A stretch of DNA of 36,106 nucleotides from Zoogloea sp. Its GTDB lineage: Bacteria > Pseudomonadota > Gammaproteobacteria > Burkholderiales > Rhodocyclaceae. The DNA lies in assembly GCA_023150125.1 (NCBI GenBank), contig JAKLLM010000003.1, positions 1 to 36,106 on the forward strand. Direction: 5' to 3'. The notes under the pieces were generated by a model. It did not search any database, was not told the origin of the DNA, and was given only the letters and a program-made list of their open reading frames with translations. A program made the translations under genes and the position numbers. Shown one piece after another: positions 7,450 to 15,923 of the stretch. The stretch's first letter is position 1, and every line of letters starts with the position of its first letter.

Positions 7450-8218
7450 GGAAGCTGTCCTCCTGGCCCAGGTAGGCTTCCTGGACGGCGATGCTGGCGC
7501 GGATCTGCGCCGGGGGGCCGGATTCGAGGACCTGGCCATTGACCATCACGGTGATCACGTCGGCCACCGCGAAGACGGCGTCCATGTCGTGCTCGACAAG
7601 CAGGATGGCGCGGGTCTGGCGCAGGCGCTTGAGGAGCTCGACCATCTTGGCCGATTCTTCCGAGCCCATGCCGGCGAGCGGTTCGTCGAGGAGCAGCACC
7701 TGGGCGTCGGTGGCGAGCACCATGGCGATCTCGAGCTGGCGCTGCTCGCCGTGGCTGAGCACGCCGGCGATGCGCTCGGCGCGCCCGCCGAGGCCGGCTT
7801 CGTCGATGGCGGCGCGGGCCTTGTCGAGCATCCACTGCTGGCGCATCGCGTTCGAGAAGATCCGCCACGGCTGCTGGCGGCGCGACTGGGCGGCGAGGCG
7901 CACGTTCTCGAGCACCGTGAACTTGGGGAAGATGTTGGTGCGCTGGTAGCTGCGCCCGATGCCGACCAGGGAGCGCTGGGCGGCGGTGAGGCCGCTGATG
8001 TCGCGCCCCTGGAAGAGGATGCGCCCGGAGCTTGGCGGCAGGTCGCCCGACAGCATGTTGATGCAGGTGGATTTGCCGGCGCCGTTGGGGCCGAGGAGCG
8101 CGTGGAGCTGGCCCCGCGCGAGGGTCAGGCAGACGTCCTGGTTGGCGAGCAGGCCGCCGAAGCGCCGGGTGATCTTGTCGGCGACCAGCAGGGCTTCCGG
8201 GTTGCGAGAGTCAGTCAT
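7442..8218 (-). CDS. livG: Branched-chain amino acid-type ABC transporter ATP-binding protein LivG
   Basis: A 258-residue ATPase subunit. Walker A is GPNGAGKST, with the family sequence GIGRSYQRTNIFPKFTV. The signature reads LSHGEQRQLE and Walker B VLLLDEPLAGM, with the switch His in LVEHDMD. The start at 8218 (MTDSRNPEALL) overlaps livM by 8 nt and has GGAGG about 8 nt upstream. Overlaps on both sides show tight translational coupling in the livHMGF series. Confidence 0.93.
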   Translation of the reverse strand: MTDSRNPEALLVADKITRRFGGLLANQDVCLTLARGQLHALLGPNGAGKSTCINMLSGDLPPSSGRILFQGRDISGLTAAQRSLVGIGRSYQRTNIFPKFTVLENVRLAAQSRRQQPWRIFSNAMRQQWMLDKARAAIDEAGLGGRAERIAGVLSHGEQRQLEIAMVLATDAQVLLLDEPLAGMGSEESAKMVELLKRLRQTRAILLVEHDMDAVFAVADVITVMVNGQVLESGPPAQIRASIAVQEAYLGQEDSFHV

Positions 8219-9179
8219 GGGCGGAACCTCCCTGGAGTGCGCGCTTGATGCGCCCGGGCACGGCGGAGAGGCCACCCGGCATGAAGAGTACGGCGGCGAC
8301 GATCATCAGGCCCATGGCGAGCTGCCAGTGCTTGGTCCACATCGAGAACACTTCCTGCATGGCGACGAAGGCGAAGGCGCCGGCCACCGCGCCGACGAGG
8401 TTGCCCATGCCGCCCAGGATGACCATCAGCAGCACGTTGCCCGACTGGTGCCAGGAGAGGAGCTCGGGGGTGACGAAGCCGAACACGACCGAGTACAGGA
8501 AGCCCGCCACGCCGCCCAGCCCGCCGGCCAGCGCGAAGGCGGCGAGCTTGTAGCGGAAGGTGACGTAGCCGAGCGACTGCATGCGGTGCTCGTTGCTCTT
8601 GATGCCCACCAGCACGCGGCCGAAGGGCGACTGGAGGACGCGGGCGAGAAAGGCGTACACCAGCACCAGCATGGCGAGGATGAAGTAGTAGAGGTGGGTG
8701 GGCTGGTCGAGGTCGAAGGGCAGGAAGCCGGCGATCTCGGCGGTCGGCTTGACGTTGAGGTAGAGCCCGTCGGAGCCGCCGCCCAGGGGCGTGTCGTGGA
8801 AGACGTAGAAGAACATCTGGGCGAAGGCGAGCGTGACCATGATGAAGTAGATGCCCTTGGTGCGCAGCACGAAGAGCCCCACCACCAGCGCGGCGAGCGC
8901 CGCGAGGCCCACCGAGGCGGGCAGCACGAGCCACAGGCTGGCGGCTTCGTACTTGGGCGAGAGCAGCGCGACCGCGTAGGCGGCGATGCCGAAGTAGGCG
9001 GCGTGGCCGAAGCTGACGAGGCCGGTGAAGCCCACCAGCAGGTCGAGGCTCATGGCGAAGATGGCCATCACCAGGGTCTTGGCGATGAGTTCGGTGTAGA
9101 AGTCGGCGCCGGCGAGCGGGACGCAGGCGAGCCCGGCGAGCGCAAGGAGCTTGAGGACCAGGGAGGTATCGAGTTTCAT
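8211..9179 (-). CDS. livM: Branched-chain amino acid-type ABC transporter permease LivM
   Basis: A 322-residue inner-membrane permease with about eight to ten hydrophobic segments. It carries the LivM landmark SLDLLVGFTGLVSFGHAAYFG (split around residues 44-64) and, later, the motif GGMGNLVGAVAGAF. The start at 9179 gives MKLDTSLVLKLLAL, which runs straight into the first membrane segment. It follows livH after 4 nt and overlaps livG by 8 nt. It forms the translocation pore with LivH. Confidence 0.92.
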   Translation of the reverse strand: MKLDTSLVLKLLALAGLACVPLAGADFYTELIAKTLVMAIFAMSLDLLVGFTGLVSFGHAAYFGIAAYAVALLSPKYEAASLWLVLPASVGLAALAALVVGLFVLRTKGIYFIMVTLAFAQMFFYVFHDTPLGGGSDGLYLNVKPTAEIAGFLPFDLDQPTHLYYFILAMLVLVYAFLARVLQSPFGRVLVGIKSNEHRMQSLGYVTFRYKLAAFALAGGLGGVAGFLYSVVFGFVTPELLSWHQSGNVLLMVILGGMGNLVGAVAGAFAFVAMQEVFSMWTKHWQLAMGLMIVAAVLFMPGGLSAVPGRIKRALQGGSAHD

Positions 9180-9183
9180 CGCC

Positions 9184-10050
9184 TCAACCTTTCTTGAAGA
9201 TGCCTTCGGGCCGCCACAGCAGCACCGCGGCCATGACGAGGTAGACGACCATCCCCGAGAGTTCGGGCACCAGCACCTTGCCGAAGGTGTCGGCGAAGCC
9301 GATCACCAGGGCGGCGACGAGGGCGCCCCACACCGAGCCGATGCCGCCGATCACGACGATGACGAAGGAGATGATCAGCACGTGGCTGCCCATGTTGGGG
9401 AAGACCGAGGAGATCGGCGCGGCGAGCATGCCGGCCAGTGCCGCCAGCGCCACGCCGAGGGCGAAGACGACCCGGTAGATCATGTTGATGTTGATGCCCA
9501 GCGCCTCGACCATCACCCGGTCGTGGTTGCCGGCGCGGATCATCATGCCGAGCCGGGTGCGCTGGATGACGAAGTAGAGCGCCACCGCGAGCACGATGCA
9601 GACGGCCGAGATGACGAGCCGGTACACCGGGTAGCTGAGCACGTCGCTGAGCTGGATCGAGGCGCTGAAGACGGCCGGGATGTCCACCCCGTGCACTTCG
9701 TCGCCGACCAGCAGGCTGCGCACTTCCTCGAAGATCAGGATGAGGCCGTAGGTGAGGAGCACCTGCTCGAGGTGGTCGCGCTTGTAGAGGTGGGAGAACA
9801 GCGCCCATTCGAGGAAGGCCCCGAACAGCAGCGCCAGCGGGATGCCCAGCGCGATCGCCGCGAAGAGGTTGCCCGTGAGGCTGGCCAGCACGAAGGCCAG
9901 GTAGGCCCCGATCATGTAGAAGCTGCCGTGGGCGAGGTTGATGATGCCCATGATGCCGAACACCAGCGTCAGTCCGCTTGCTACCAGGAAGAGCAGCAGG
10001 CCGTACTGGAGCGAGTTCAGCGTCTGGATCAGGAAGGAGGCGAAATCCAT
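9184..10050 (-). CDS. livH: Branched-chain amino acid-type ABC transporter permease LivH
   Basis: A 288-residue permease with multiple membrane segments. Family signatures are GIMGIINLAHGSFYMIGAY near the N-terminus and the GGIGSVWGALVAALVIG loop toward the C-terminus. The start at 10050 (MDFASFLIQTLNSLQ) is preferred because GGAG lies 7 nt upstream; a Met seven codons earlier (10071) has no ribosome site. It is separated by 210 nt from the upstream binding-protein gene, which may allow different expression levels. Confidence 0.92.
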   Translation of the reverse strand: MDFASFLIQTLNSLQYGLLLFLVASGLTLVFGIMGIINLAHGSFYMIGAYLAFVLASLTGNLFAAIALGIPLALLFGAFLEWALFSHLYKRDHLEQVLLTYGLILIFEEVRSLLVGDEVHGVDIPAVFSASIQLSDVLSYPVYRLVISAVCIVLAVALYFVIQRTRLGMMIRAGNHDRVMVEALGININMIYRVVFALGVALAALAGMLAAPISSVFPNMGSHVLIISFVIVVIGGIGSVWGALVAALVIGFADTFGKVLVPELSGMVVYLVMAAVLLWRPEGIFKKG

Positions 10051-10183
10051 GACGTGCTCCTGCCCGGCCATCGCGGAGGATGGCCGGTGAAACAGAGTTG
10101 AATGCGAAAGGACGAGCCGCGAAGGCCCGCAGCGTGTCCGTCGGAGCGGCCCGCGCCGGGGCGGAGGATCGTCACCGGAGGCT

Positions 10184-10202
10184 CCCTGCCGCTCGGGCAG
10201 GG
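10184..10202 (-). repeat. Hairpin between the binding-protein gene and livH
   Basis: CCCTGCC (10184-10190) and GGCAGGG (10196-10202) form a perfect 7-bp stem with a 5-nt loop. There is no T tract on either strand. In a transcript from the binding-protein gene it could protect the 3' end or lower read-through into livH, a common arrangement when the binding protein must be in excess. Function is inferred from location only. Confidence 0.4.
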
Positions 10203-10260
10203 CGCTTCATCGACGCGGTGGCGACCCCGCCCCGCTGGCGGGCCGGCAACGGACAGGCGC

Positions 10261-11436
10261 TTACATCTTGCAGCCGCGGGCCGGGTCGGCGAGGCCCTTG
10301 ATCAGGGTGCTGACGACCTTGTTCTGGCCACCCTGGACCTCGCGCAGGTAGATGTCCTGCACCGGGTTGTGGGCCTTCGAGAGGGTGAAGGTGCCGCGCG
10401 GACTGTCGACCTTGGCGGCCTCCATGGCCTTGATGATCTCGGCCTGCTTGGCGGGGTCGCCGCCGGCTGCGCTCAGGCCGGCGTGGTAGAGCTGGGCCGC
10501 GTCGTAGCCCTGCATCGCGTAGACGTCGGGCTGCAGCTTGTAGGTCTTGGCGTAGTTGAGGCGGAAGGCGGCGTCCTTCTTGTTGGGCAGGCCGTCGGCG
10601 TAGTGCAGGGTCGTCTGCAGGCCCTTGCCGGCCTCGCCCATCGCGTCGAGGGTGCCGTCGGTGAGGAAGCCGGAGGCGTACAGCGGGATGCTGCTCTTGA
10701 GGCCGGCCGCGTGGTAGTCGCGGACGAACTTGGCCGCCCCGGCGCCGGCGAAGAAGACATACACCGCGTCGGGCTTGAGCGCCGCGATCTCGGTGAGGAA
10801 GGGCTGGAACTCGACGTTCGGGAAGGGCAGCGTCATCTCCTTGACGATCTTGCCACCACCCTTTTCAAAGCTCTCCTTGAAACCCTCGATCGACTGCTGG
10901 CCGAAGGAATACTTCCAGGTCAGGGTGACCACCCGCTTGTGGCCCTTGTCGGCCACCACCTTGCCCATCGCGTAGGCCGGCTGCCAGGCCGAGAACGAGG
11001 TGCGGAACAGGGTCGGCGCGCACAGGGGGCCGGTCAGCTCGTCGGCGCCGGCGTTGGCGACCAGGAAGATCGTCTTGTTCTCGCGGGCGACCTTGGCCAT
11101 CGCCAGCGCGACGCCCGAGTGCACGGTGCCGACCAGTACGTCCACCTTGTCGCGCTTGACCAGCTTGTTGGCGTTTTCGGTGGCCTTGGAGGGGTCGGAT
11201 TCATCGTCGACGGAGAAGTACTCCACCTCACGCCCACCCAGCTTGCCGCCCTGCTCCGTCACGAACAGCTTGAAGCCGTTGCCGATCGCCGTGCCGGGCG
11301 AGGCGTAGGTGCCGGTGGATGGCAGCATCAGGCCAACCTTGACCTTGGGCTGCGCCTGGGCAGCGACGGCTCCGCAGGTGGCGGCGAGGGCAAGAGCGAG
11401 GGCTGCCTTGCCGAAGATTTGCTGAGTGGTTTTCAT
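10261..11436 (-). CDS. Periplasmic substrate-binding protein of the Liv-type ABC transporter
   Basis: A 391-residue LivJ/LivK-type (Peripla_BP_6) protein. Residues 1-28 are a Sec signal peptide (basic MKTTQQIFGK, Ala/Leu core, cleavage near AAQAQ); there is no lipobox, so it is a soluble periplasmic protein. The mature chain opens with VKVGLMLPSTGTYASPG and contains the VDVLVGTVHSGVALA strand typical of the fold. GAGGAG lies 9 nt before the ATG. It heads the livHMGF-hemerythrin cluster. The ligand could be a branched-chain amino acid, an amide or an aromatic acid; the sequence alone does not decide. Confidence 0.92.
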   Translation of the reverse strand: MKTTQQIFGKAALALALAATCGAVAAQAQPKVKVGLMLPSTGTYASPGTAIGNGFKLFVTEQGGKLGGREVEYFSVDDESDPSKATENANKLVKRDKVDVLVGTVHSGVALAMAKVARENKTIFLVANAGADELTGPLCAPTLFRTSFSAWQPAYAMGKVVADKGHKRVVTLTWKYSFGQQSIEGFKESFEKGGGKIVKEMTLPFPNVEFQPFLTEIAALKPDAVYVFFAGAGAAKFVRDYHAAGLKSSIPLYASGFLTDGTLDAMGEAGKGLQTTLHYADGLPNKKDAAFRLNYAKTYKLQPDVYAMQGYDAAQLYHAGLSAAGGDPAKQAEIIKAMEAAKVDSPRGTFTLSKAHNPVQDIYLREVQGGQNKVVSTLIKGLADPARGCKM

Positions 11437-11767
11437 GAAAATGTCTCCTCGTCTCTTTGTACGATGGTGTGTTTATTCGGGCATGGCGCCGCATCGCGTG
11501 GGCCGGGAGGGGCAGGCACGCAGCGCAATCGCCACTTCTTGAGATTACCTAAATTTATCGAGAAATCAATAGAATCTATAAAAATCCGTGCAATCCTCAC
11601 CGGCTCCAGCCCGGAAAAGGCGGCCAAGGCCCGGCGCACGCCCCCTGCTGGCGTGGAAAGTCGACGCGAATGCGGTGCAGGGTGGGGGAGGATTTTGTCG
11701 ATTTCGCCGGCCGCTGCGGGCGCCTGCGGCCGGGAAGGCCACACGACGCGAGCCGACCGGCCGGCGG
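11437..11767 (-). other. 331-nt intergenic region upstream of the binding-protein gene
   Basis: No gene is supported here. An AT-rich island at about 11541-11590 stands out from the GC-rich surroundings and probably holds the promoter of the transporter operon. On the minus strand TTGATT (11569-11564) and TAATCT (11547-11542) are 16 nt apart, a weak sigma70 candidate that would leave a leader of roughly 100 nt. Near the other end, CCGGCCGC (11707-11714) and GCGGCCGG (11726-11733) form an 8-bp hairpin, possibly ending transcription of the lipoyl-domain gene although it lacks a T tract. Confidence 0.5.
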
Positions 11768-12043
11768 CTAGGCCGCGTCGCGCTCGATCATTGCGATCAG
11801 CGTGTCTTCAGGGAACGCGTCGCCCACCTGCACATGCACCGACACCACCCGCCCGGCCACGCTGGTGGGCACGTCGGTGCTGACCTTGCTGGTCTCGGTG
11901 CGGACGATGGTCTGGTTGAAGCGGACCACATCGCCGGGCGCGATCAGCACCTCGGTGACGAAGGCGCCCTCGCCGGCGCAGTTGCCGCAGCTTTTCCAGC
12001 ACACGGGCCACAGGGGCGAACGGACCTCGACAGGTGCCGGCAT
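11768..12043 (-). CDS. Stand-alone lipoyl/biotinyl-attachment domain protein with N-terminal cysteine cluster
   Basis: A 91-residue protein that is essentially one lipoyl domain. The attachment site is ETSKVSTDVP with K53 as predicted modified lysine, followed by the family turn SVAGRVVSVHVQVGD. The residues around K53 resemble E2 lipoyl domains of 2-oxoacid dehydrogenases more than the biotin MKM motif. Unusually, the first hairpin contains WPVCWKSCGNC, placing cysteines at 15, 19 and 22. No E1, E2, E3 or lipoyl ligase gene is adjacent; it sits 29 nt after a penicillin-binding protein gene. GGGAG lies about 8 nt before the ATG. Possible roles are a swinging-arm carrier or a redox or metal-binding protein; neither is established. 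Confidence 0.8.
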   Translation of the reverse strand: MPAPVEVRSPLWPVCWKSCGNCAGEGAFVTEVLIAPGDVVRFNQTIVRTETSKVSTDVPTSVAGRVVSVHVQVGDAFPEDTLIAMIERDAA

Positions 12044-12072
12044 GGACGCGCTCCCGGAAGGAACACCCGCGC

Positions 12073-15000
12073 TCAGCGGGCGCAGGCCTCGGCGGCCTTG
12101 GGTTCGAGGTGCGGCAGCAGCACCGGCCCCATCGACTTGAGGATCTGCACCGGCAGCGCCGAGGTGAAGTTGAACTTGCCGGCCTCGGGGCCCATCACGT
12201 AGGCGGTGAGCGTGCCGAAGTGGCGCGGCCCGAGGTAGAACACGAAGGTCGCGGTGCGGTTGAGCGCCACCCCGCGGGCGCCGCCGCGGCCGATCACGAT
12301 GCGGTTGTCGCCGGTGCCGGTCTTGCCACCGAGGGCCAGCGGCGTGCCGTCGGCGAGCTTGAAGGCCCCCGACAGGCGCCGCGCCGTGCCGCCCTCGACC
12401 ACCTCCGACAGCGCCGTGCGCAGCGCCGCGGCCACCTCGGCCGGCAGCACCCGCTCGCCTTCGCCGGGCTGCGGGGCGAAGCGCGTCTCGTAGGGCGTGC
12501 CGACCGCGAAGTTGAGGCGGTCGACGCGCAGCGTGGGCTGGCGGATGCCGTCGTTGGCGATGATGCCCATCAGCTCGGCGAGCGCCGCCGGCCGGTCGCC
12601 CGAGCTGCCCAGCGCGGTGGCGAACGAGGGCACCAGGTGGCCGAAGGGGTAGCCCACCCGCGCCCAGCGCCGGTGGATGTCCACAAAGGCCTCGAGCTCC
12701 AGCATGGTGTAGATGCGGGAATCCTTGGCGCCCTTGTGGCGGGTGCGGAACAGCCAGCGGTACACCGCCTGGCGCTCCTCGGCGCTGTCCTTGACTGCGT
12801 CGGCCCAGGTGGCGTCGGGCTTTTGCTGCAGGTAGGCGGCGAGCCACAGCTGCAGCGGATGGATGCGCGCCACGTAGCCCCGGTCGGCCAGGTCGTAGGC
12901 CTCGAGGCCGTTGCGGGTGTAGAGCTTGTCGATGTTCTGCTCGGAGAACTCCTTGCCGTCGAGGCGCTCTTTCAGGAACTCGCCGAGCGCCTGGGGCGTG
13001 GCCTGCGGCGAGAGGTAGAGGAACACCGCGGAAAGGCGGTCCACACCGGGGCGCAGGTCGTCGAGCAGGTCTTCGCGGATCTCGTCGGGCTTCTTGCCGC
13101 GGTACTTGTTCCAGAAGCGACGCAGGTAAACCTGGCCTTCCCGGTCGGCGAAGCGGGCGAGGTACTCCTGCCGCCGCGGGTCGTCCTCGTCCTCGAGGAG
13201 CTTCGACAGGTTGTCGGGCCCCTGGTAGATGGTGTGGCGCACCACGTCGCGCATGATGCGCACGAAGGGCAGGTTGATCGAGCCCTGCAGGGCCTCGCGC
13301 ACGGTGGGCTGGCGGCCGTCGTCCTGGCGGCGGAAGTTGTTGAAGGTGTGCACGCCGCCGCCGGTGAAGAAGCCCTCGCCGGGGCTGGCCGAGTAGCGCC
13401 GCTCGAGGGCCGCCTGGAGCATCGCCGGCAGGCTGCGGTCCTTGGCTGCGGCGAGGTATTCGATGGCCCACAGGCTCAGGCGGTCGCGGGAGTCGGGCTT
13501 GACGGCGCGCAGCTCGGCGGGCGTCTTGCCGGCGTGTTTTTCGTGCAGTTCGGCGACGATCTCGAGGTAGGTGGTGAGCACCCGCAGCTTGGCCGTCGAG
13601 CCGAGCTCGAGCTTGCTGCCTTCGTTGATGTCGAGGGCCTGGTCGCTGGTGTCGGTCTGCACCCGCACCCGGTTGCCGCCGGGCGTGCTCTCGACGAGGT
13701 TGAAGCTGTAGCGCACCGCGCCGAGGCTGGCCGGGCTGAGCATGCGATCGCCGGCGAGGCCCTGCTGGCGGGCGAACTCGGGCTCGCGGAGGCGCTCCAG
13801 GAAGTCGCTGACCTCCTTCTGCAGGGCGCCGTCGAGGGTGGTGGAGACTTCAGCATCGAAGCGGTCGAGCTCATACAGCGAGGCGTCGAGCATGCCGGCC
13901 AGGCGGTTGCGGATGGTCATCGTGCCCTTGCCGAGGTCGGCCGGCAGCAGCGCCGGGTTGGCCTGCATGTCGCGGAACTTGAGGGGCTCGGCGAGGGCAG
14001 CGTCGCGCAGCGCCGGGCTGATCGTGCCGTGATCGGCGAGGAGGCGCAGGTAGCTCGCCGACAGCTGCCCGAGCCGCTCGCGCCCGCCACCGGCGAGGTA
14101 GAAGGACGGCCGGCGGTGGGCGATCATCAGGGCAACCACCTGGTGCAGCGCGCGGCCCTGGGCGGCCAGCTCCGCGCCGCTGGCCTCGGGCGCGGCGAGC
14201 AGCTTGTTGGTGGCGTCGAAATCGGCGGCGAACCACACCCACAGGCCGTCGCCGAGGCCGTTGACCTCGCCGTGCCCCGGCGCCGCCGAGAGCGGCACGG
14301 TGTTGAGGTAGTCGAGCAGCAGGCGGCGGCGGGCCGGCAGGGTCTCCTCGCCGTCCTGGTAGGCGCGCACGCTGGCGGAGGCCATCTGGCGCAGCTTCTC
14401 GCTGCCGCTGTAGGTCACGCCATCGCGGGAATGGCGGTATTTTTCGATCTGGGTGGCCAGGGTGCTGCCGCCGGGGGCGTCGAAGTCGCTGCTCACCATA
14501 TGCCCGACGCGGCCGAGCACGGCACGGGCGAAGCGCACCCAATCGACGGCCGGGTTCATCAGCGGGCGGGATTCGTCGAGGAGGTCGCGGTTCTCGATGA
14601 ACATCAGCGCCTGGGCCACCCGCGGCGGCACGGCGGCGAAGTCGGCGTAGGCCCGGTAGGGGTAGCGGAAGCCGTGCAGCGGCTTGCCGCGGCAGTCGGC
14701 CACGTCGAGGCCCGCGCGGGTCTTCTCGTGGTAGGGCGCGAACAGGCCGTGGCCGGTGTAGTCGAGCAAGTCCTTGGAGAAACGGACCTGCTCGGTGAGC
14801 GCGTAGCCACGCTCGGCAAGGCGCTGGGTGATGCGCGGCAGCTCGGTGTAGCCCATGCGCTGGTCGAAGGGGCCGTAGAGCGGGAAGCGGATCGCCTCGC
14901 TGGGGCCCTTCAGCACCTGGAAGCTCAGGCTGCGGGCGTAGGGCGCCAGCTGGGAGGCCTGGAAACGGGAGGTTTCGATCTCTTCGGCCACCCACCAGCC

Positions 15001-15216
15001 GCCGGCCGCGAGCAGGACCGCCAGCAGCCCGACGGCCCGGCCGTGGCGGCGCAGGAAGCTGCGGGCAGGCACGGGCGTCGCGGCGGCGGGCTCGGGCGAC
15101 GGGGGCTCCGCGGGAGGTGTCTCGGCCGGGGGTGTTTCGACGGCGGGGGTATCGACGGGATCGTTCGGGCTCACGGGGAAAATCTTGGATGTTGCGCTGC
15201 CGCAAGTATCGCCCAT
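12073..15216 (-). CDS. Class A penicillin-binding protein (transglycosylase/transpeptidase)
   Basis: A 1047-residue bifunctional peptidoglycan synthase, longer than typical class A proteins (about 750-850). A Pro/Glu-rich cytoplasmic tail (20-50) precedes one membrane helix (about 61-78). The GT51 domain shows the catalytic Glu E208 in FIENRDLL (usual EDxxF changed to ENRDL), GGSTLATQIEK (249-259) and RRRLLLDYLNTVPL. The transpeptidase domain has STAK (540-543, nucleophile S540), SIN (646-648) and KTGTGD (from K965), so both activities look intact. Insertions around 660-860 account for the extra length. The start at 15216 lacks a clear ribosome site; an in-frame GTG at codon 15 is an alternative. 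It lies 69 nt after a hypothetical gene and 29 nt before the lipoyl-domain gene. Confidence 0.9.
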   Translation of the reverse strand: MGDTCGSATSKIFPVSPNDPVDTPAVETPPAETPPAEPPSPEPAAATPVPARSFLRRHGRAVGLLAVLLAAGGWWVAEEIETSRFQASQLAPYARSLSFQVLKGPSEAIRFPLYGPFDQRMGYTELPRITQRLAERGYALTEQVRFSKDLLDYTGHGLFAPYHEKTRAGLDVADCRGKPLHGFRYPYRAYADFAAVPPRVAQALMFIENRDLLDESRPLMNPAVDWVRFARAVLGRVGHMVSSDFDAPGGSTLATQIEKYRHSRDGVTYSGSEKLRQMASASVRAYQDGEETLPARRRLLLDYLNTVPLSAAPGHGEVNGLGDGLWVWFAADFDATNKLLAAPEASGAELAAQGRALHQVVALMIAHRRPSFYLAGGGRERLGQLSASYLRLLADHGTISPALRDAALAEPLKFRDMQANPALLPADLGKGTMTIRNRLAGMLDASLYELDRFDAEVSTTLDGALQKEVSDFLERLREPEFARQQGLAGDRMLSPASLGAVRYSFNLVESTPGGNRVRVQTDTSDQALDINEGSKLELGSTAKLRVLTTYLEIVAELHEKHAGKTPAELRAVKPDSRDRLSLWAIEYLAAAKDRSLPAMLQAALERRYSASPGEGFFTGGGVHTFNNFRRQDDGRQPTVREALQGSINLPFVRIMRDVVRHTIYQGPDNLSKLLEDEDDPRRQEYLARFADREGQVYLRRFWNKYRGKKPDEIREDLLDDLRPGVDRLSAVFLYLSPQATPQALGEFLKERLDGKEFSEQNIDKLYTRNGLEAYDLADRGYVARIHPLQLWLAAYLQQKPDATWADAVKDSAEERQAVYRWLFRTRHKGAKDSRIYTMLELEAFVDIHRRWARVGYPFGHLVPSFATALGSSGDRPAALAELMGIIANDGIRQPTLRVDRLNFAVGTPYETRFAPQPGEGERVLPAEVAAALRTALSEVVEGGTARRLSGAFKLADGTPLALGGKTGTGDNRIVIGRGGARGVALNRTATFVFYLGPRHFGTLTAYVMGPEAGKFNFTSALPVQILKSMGPVLLPHLEPKAAEACAR

Positions 15217-15285
15217 CCGGCATGACGGAATCGAGATAAATGCAGTGCGGATGCCGGCCCCGACGGGGTCGGCGCGGGAACGGCC

Positions 15286-15759
15286 TCAGATGACTTTCTT
15301 GAACAGCGCGGCGGTCTCGAGGGTCTCGATGGGCTTGTGGAAGAGCTCGCCGAAGATGCGGTCGACCATCGTGTAGCGGCCATCGCTGAGCAGGATCGAA
15401 TGGCAGACGTTGTCGGCGGGGCTCTCGAAATGGCGGATGCCGTATTCGGCGAGGTCCATGTCGAGCACGTACTCGCAGTCGCGCCCGATGCCCGGGGTGA
15501 CGTCGAAGTAGGTCTTGGCGGCGGCGTCCACGTTCCACCAGTGCTGCACGATCTCGGTCTTGTTGAGCGTCTTGTCGTGGGGGCGCACCAGCCAGCCGCT
15601 GACGATCTTGATGTTGCGCTCGCGGTCGATCCGGCGGTGGGCGTTCATGTAGCCATTGCCGTCCTCGCCGCCGCCGAGCTGCCGGACGCTGACCTGCCGC
15701 ACGCCGTACTTGGCAAACGGCTGGCGGTCGCGGATGAAATCCCTGGTGGCTTTGTACAT
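15286..15759 (-). CDS. Hypothetical protein
   Basis: A 157-residue protein I do not recognise. It starts MYKATRDFIRDRQPFAKYG and has no signal peptide or membrane segment. It is rich in charged and aromatic residues, with acidic patches (CEYVLDMDLAEYG) and several His/Trp residues (EIVQHWWNVD). The start at 15759 is chosen because upstream codons look non-coding; the ribosome site is weak. It lies 69 nt upstream of the penicillin-binding protein gene on the same strand, so co-transcription is possible. Coding status rests on good third-position GC bias and length. Confidence 0.7.
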   Translation of the reverse strand: MYKATRDFIRDRQPFAKYGVRQVSVRQLGGGEDGNGYMNAHRRIDRERNIKIVSGWLVRPHDKTLNKTEIVQHWWNVDAAAKTYFDVTPGIGRDCEYVLDMDLAEYGIRHFESPADNVCHSILLSDGRYTMVDRIFGELFHKPIETLETAALFKKVI

Positions 15760-15880
15760 GGGCTGGAACCTGAAGAATGGGGCGGAAGCCGCCGCCGCGC
15801 CCTTGCGGGCCCGCGGCGGGCGTCCCGGATTATGGCCCAAAACGGCCGCCTGCCAAGGGGGCGCCGGGCCGCGGCAACTC

Positions 15881-15894
15881 TGGCACACTTGCCA
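15881..15894 (+). promoter_or_regulatory. Inverted repeat upstream of the CHASE3 kinase gene
   Basis: TGGCA-CACT-TGCCA is a perfect 5-4-5 inverted repeat 30 nt before the kinase ATG, in a divergent intergenic region. It could be an operator. The GG-to-GC spacing is wrong for a sigma54 promoter. No regulator is assigned. Confidence 0.3.
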
Positions 15895-15923
15895 CGCCCC
15901 CTCCTCCGAGCATTTCGCCCCCC

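Noticed and set aside
11433-11744. A 103-codon minus-strand frame covering the promoter region of the binding-protein gene
   Set aside because: It crosses the AT-rich promoter island, has no ribosome site or recognisable domain, and overlaps the binding-protein start.
12034-15225. A 1063-codon open frame on the plus strand
   Set aside because: It is antisense to the penicillin-binding protein gene, whose motifs are intact. Its composition (Ala/Gly/Arg/His/Val-rich, no domains) is typical of shadow frames in GC-rich DNA.
15881-15896. Possible sigma54 promoter (TGGCAC...TTGC) upstream of the CHASE3 kinase
   Set aside because: The distance between the GG and GC elements is about 7 nt rather than 10; it is better described as an inverted repeat.
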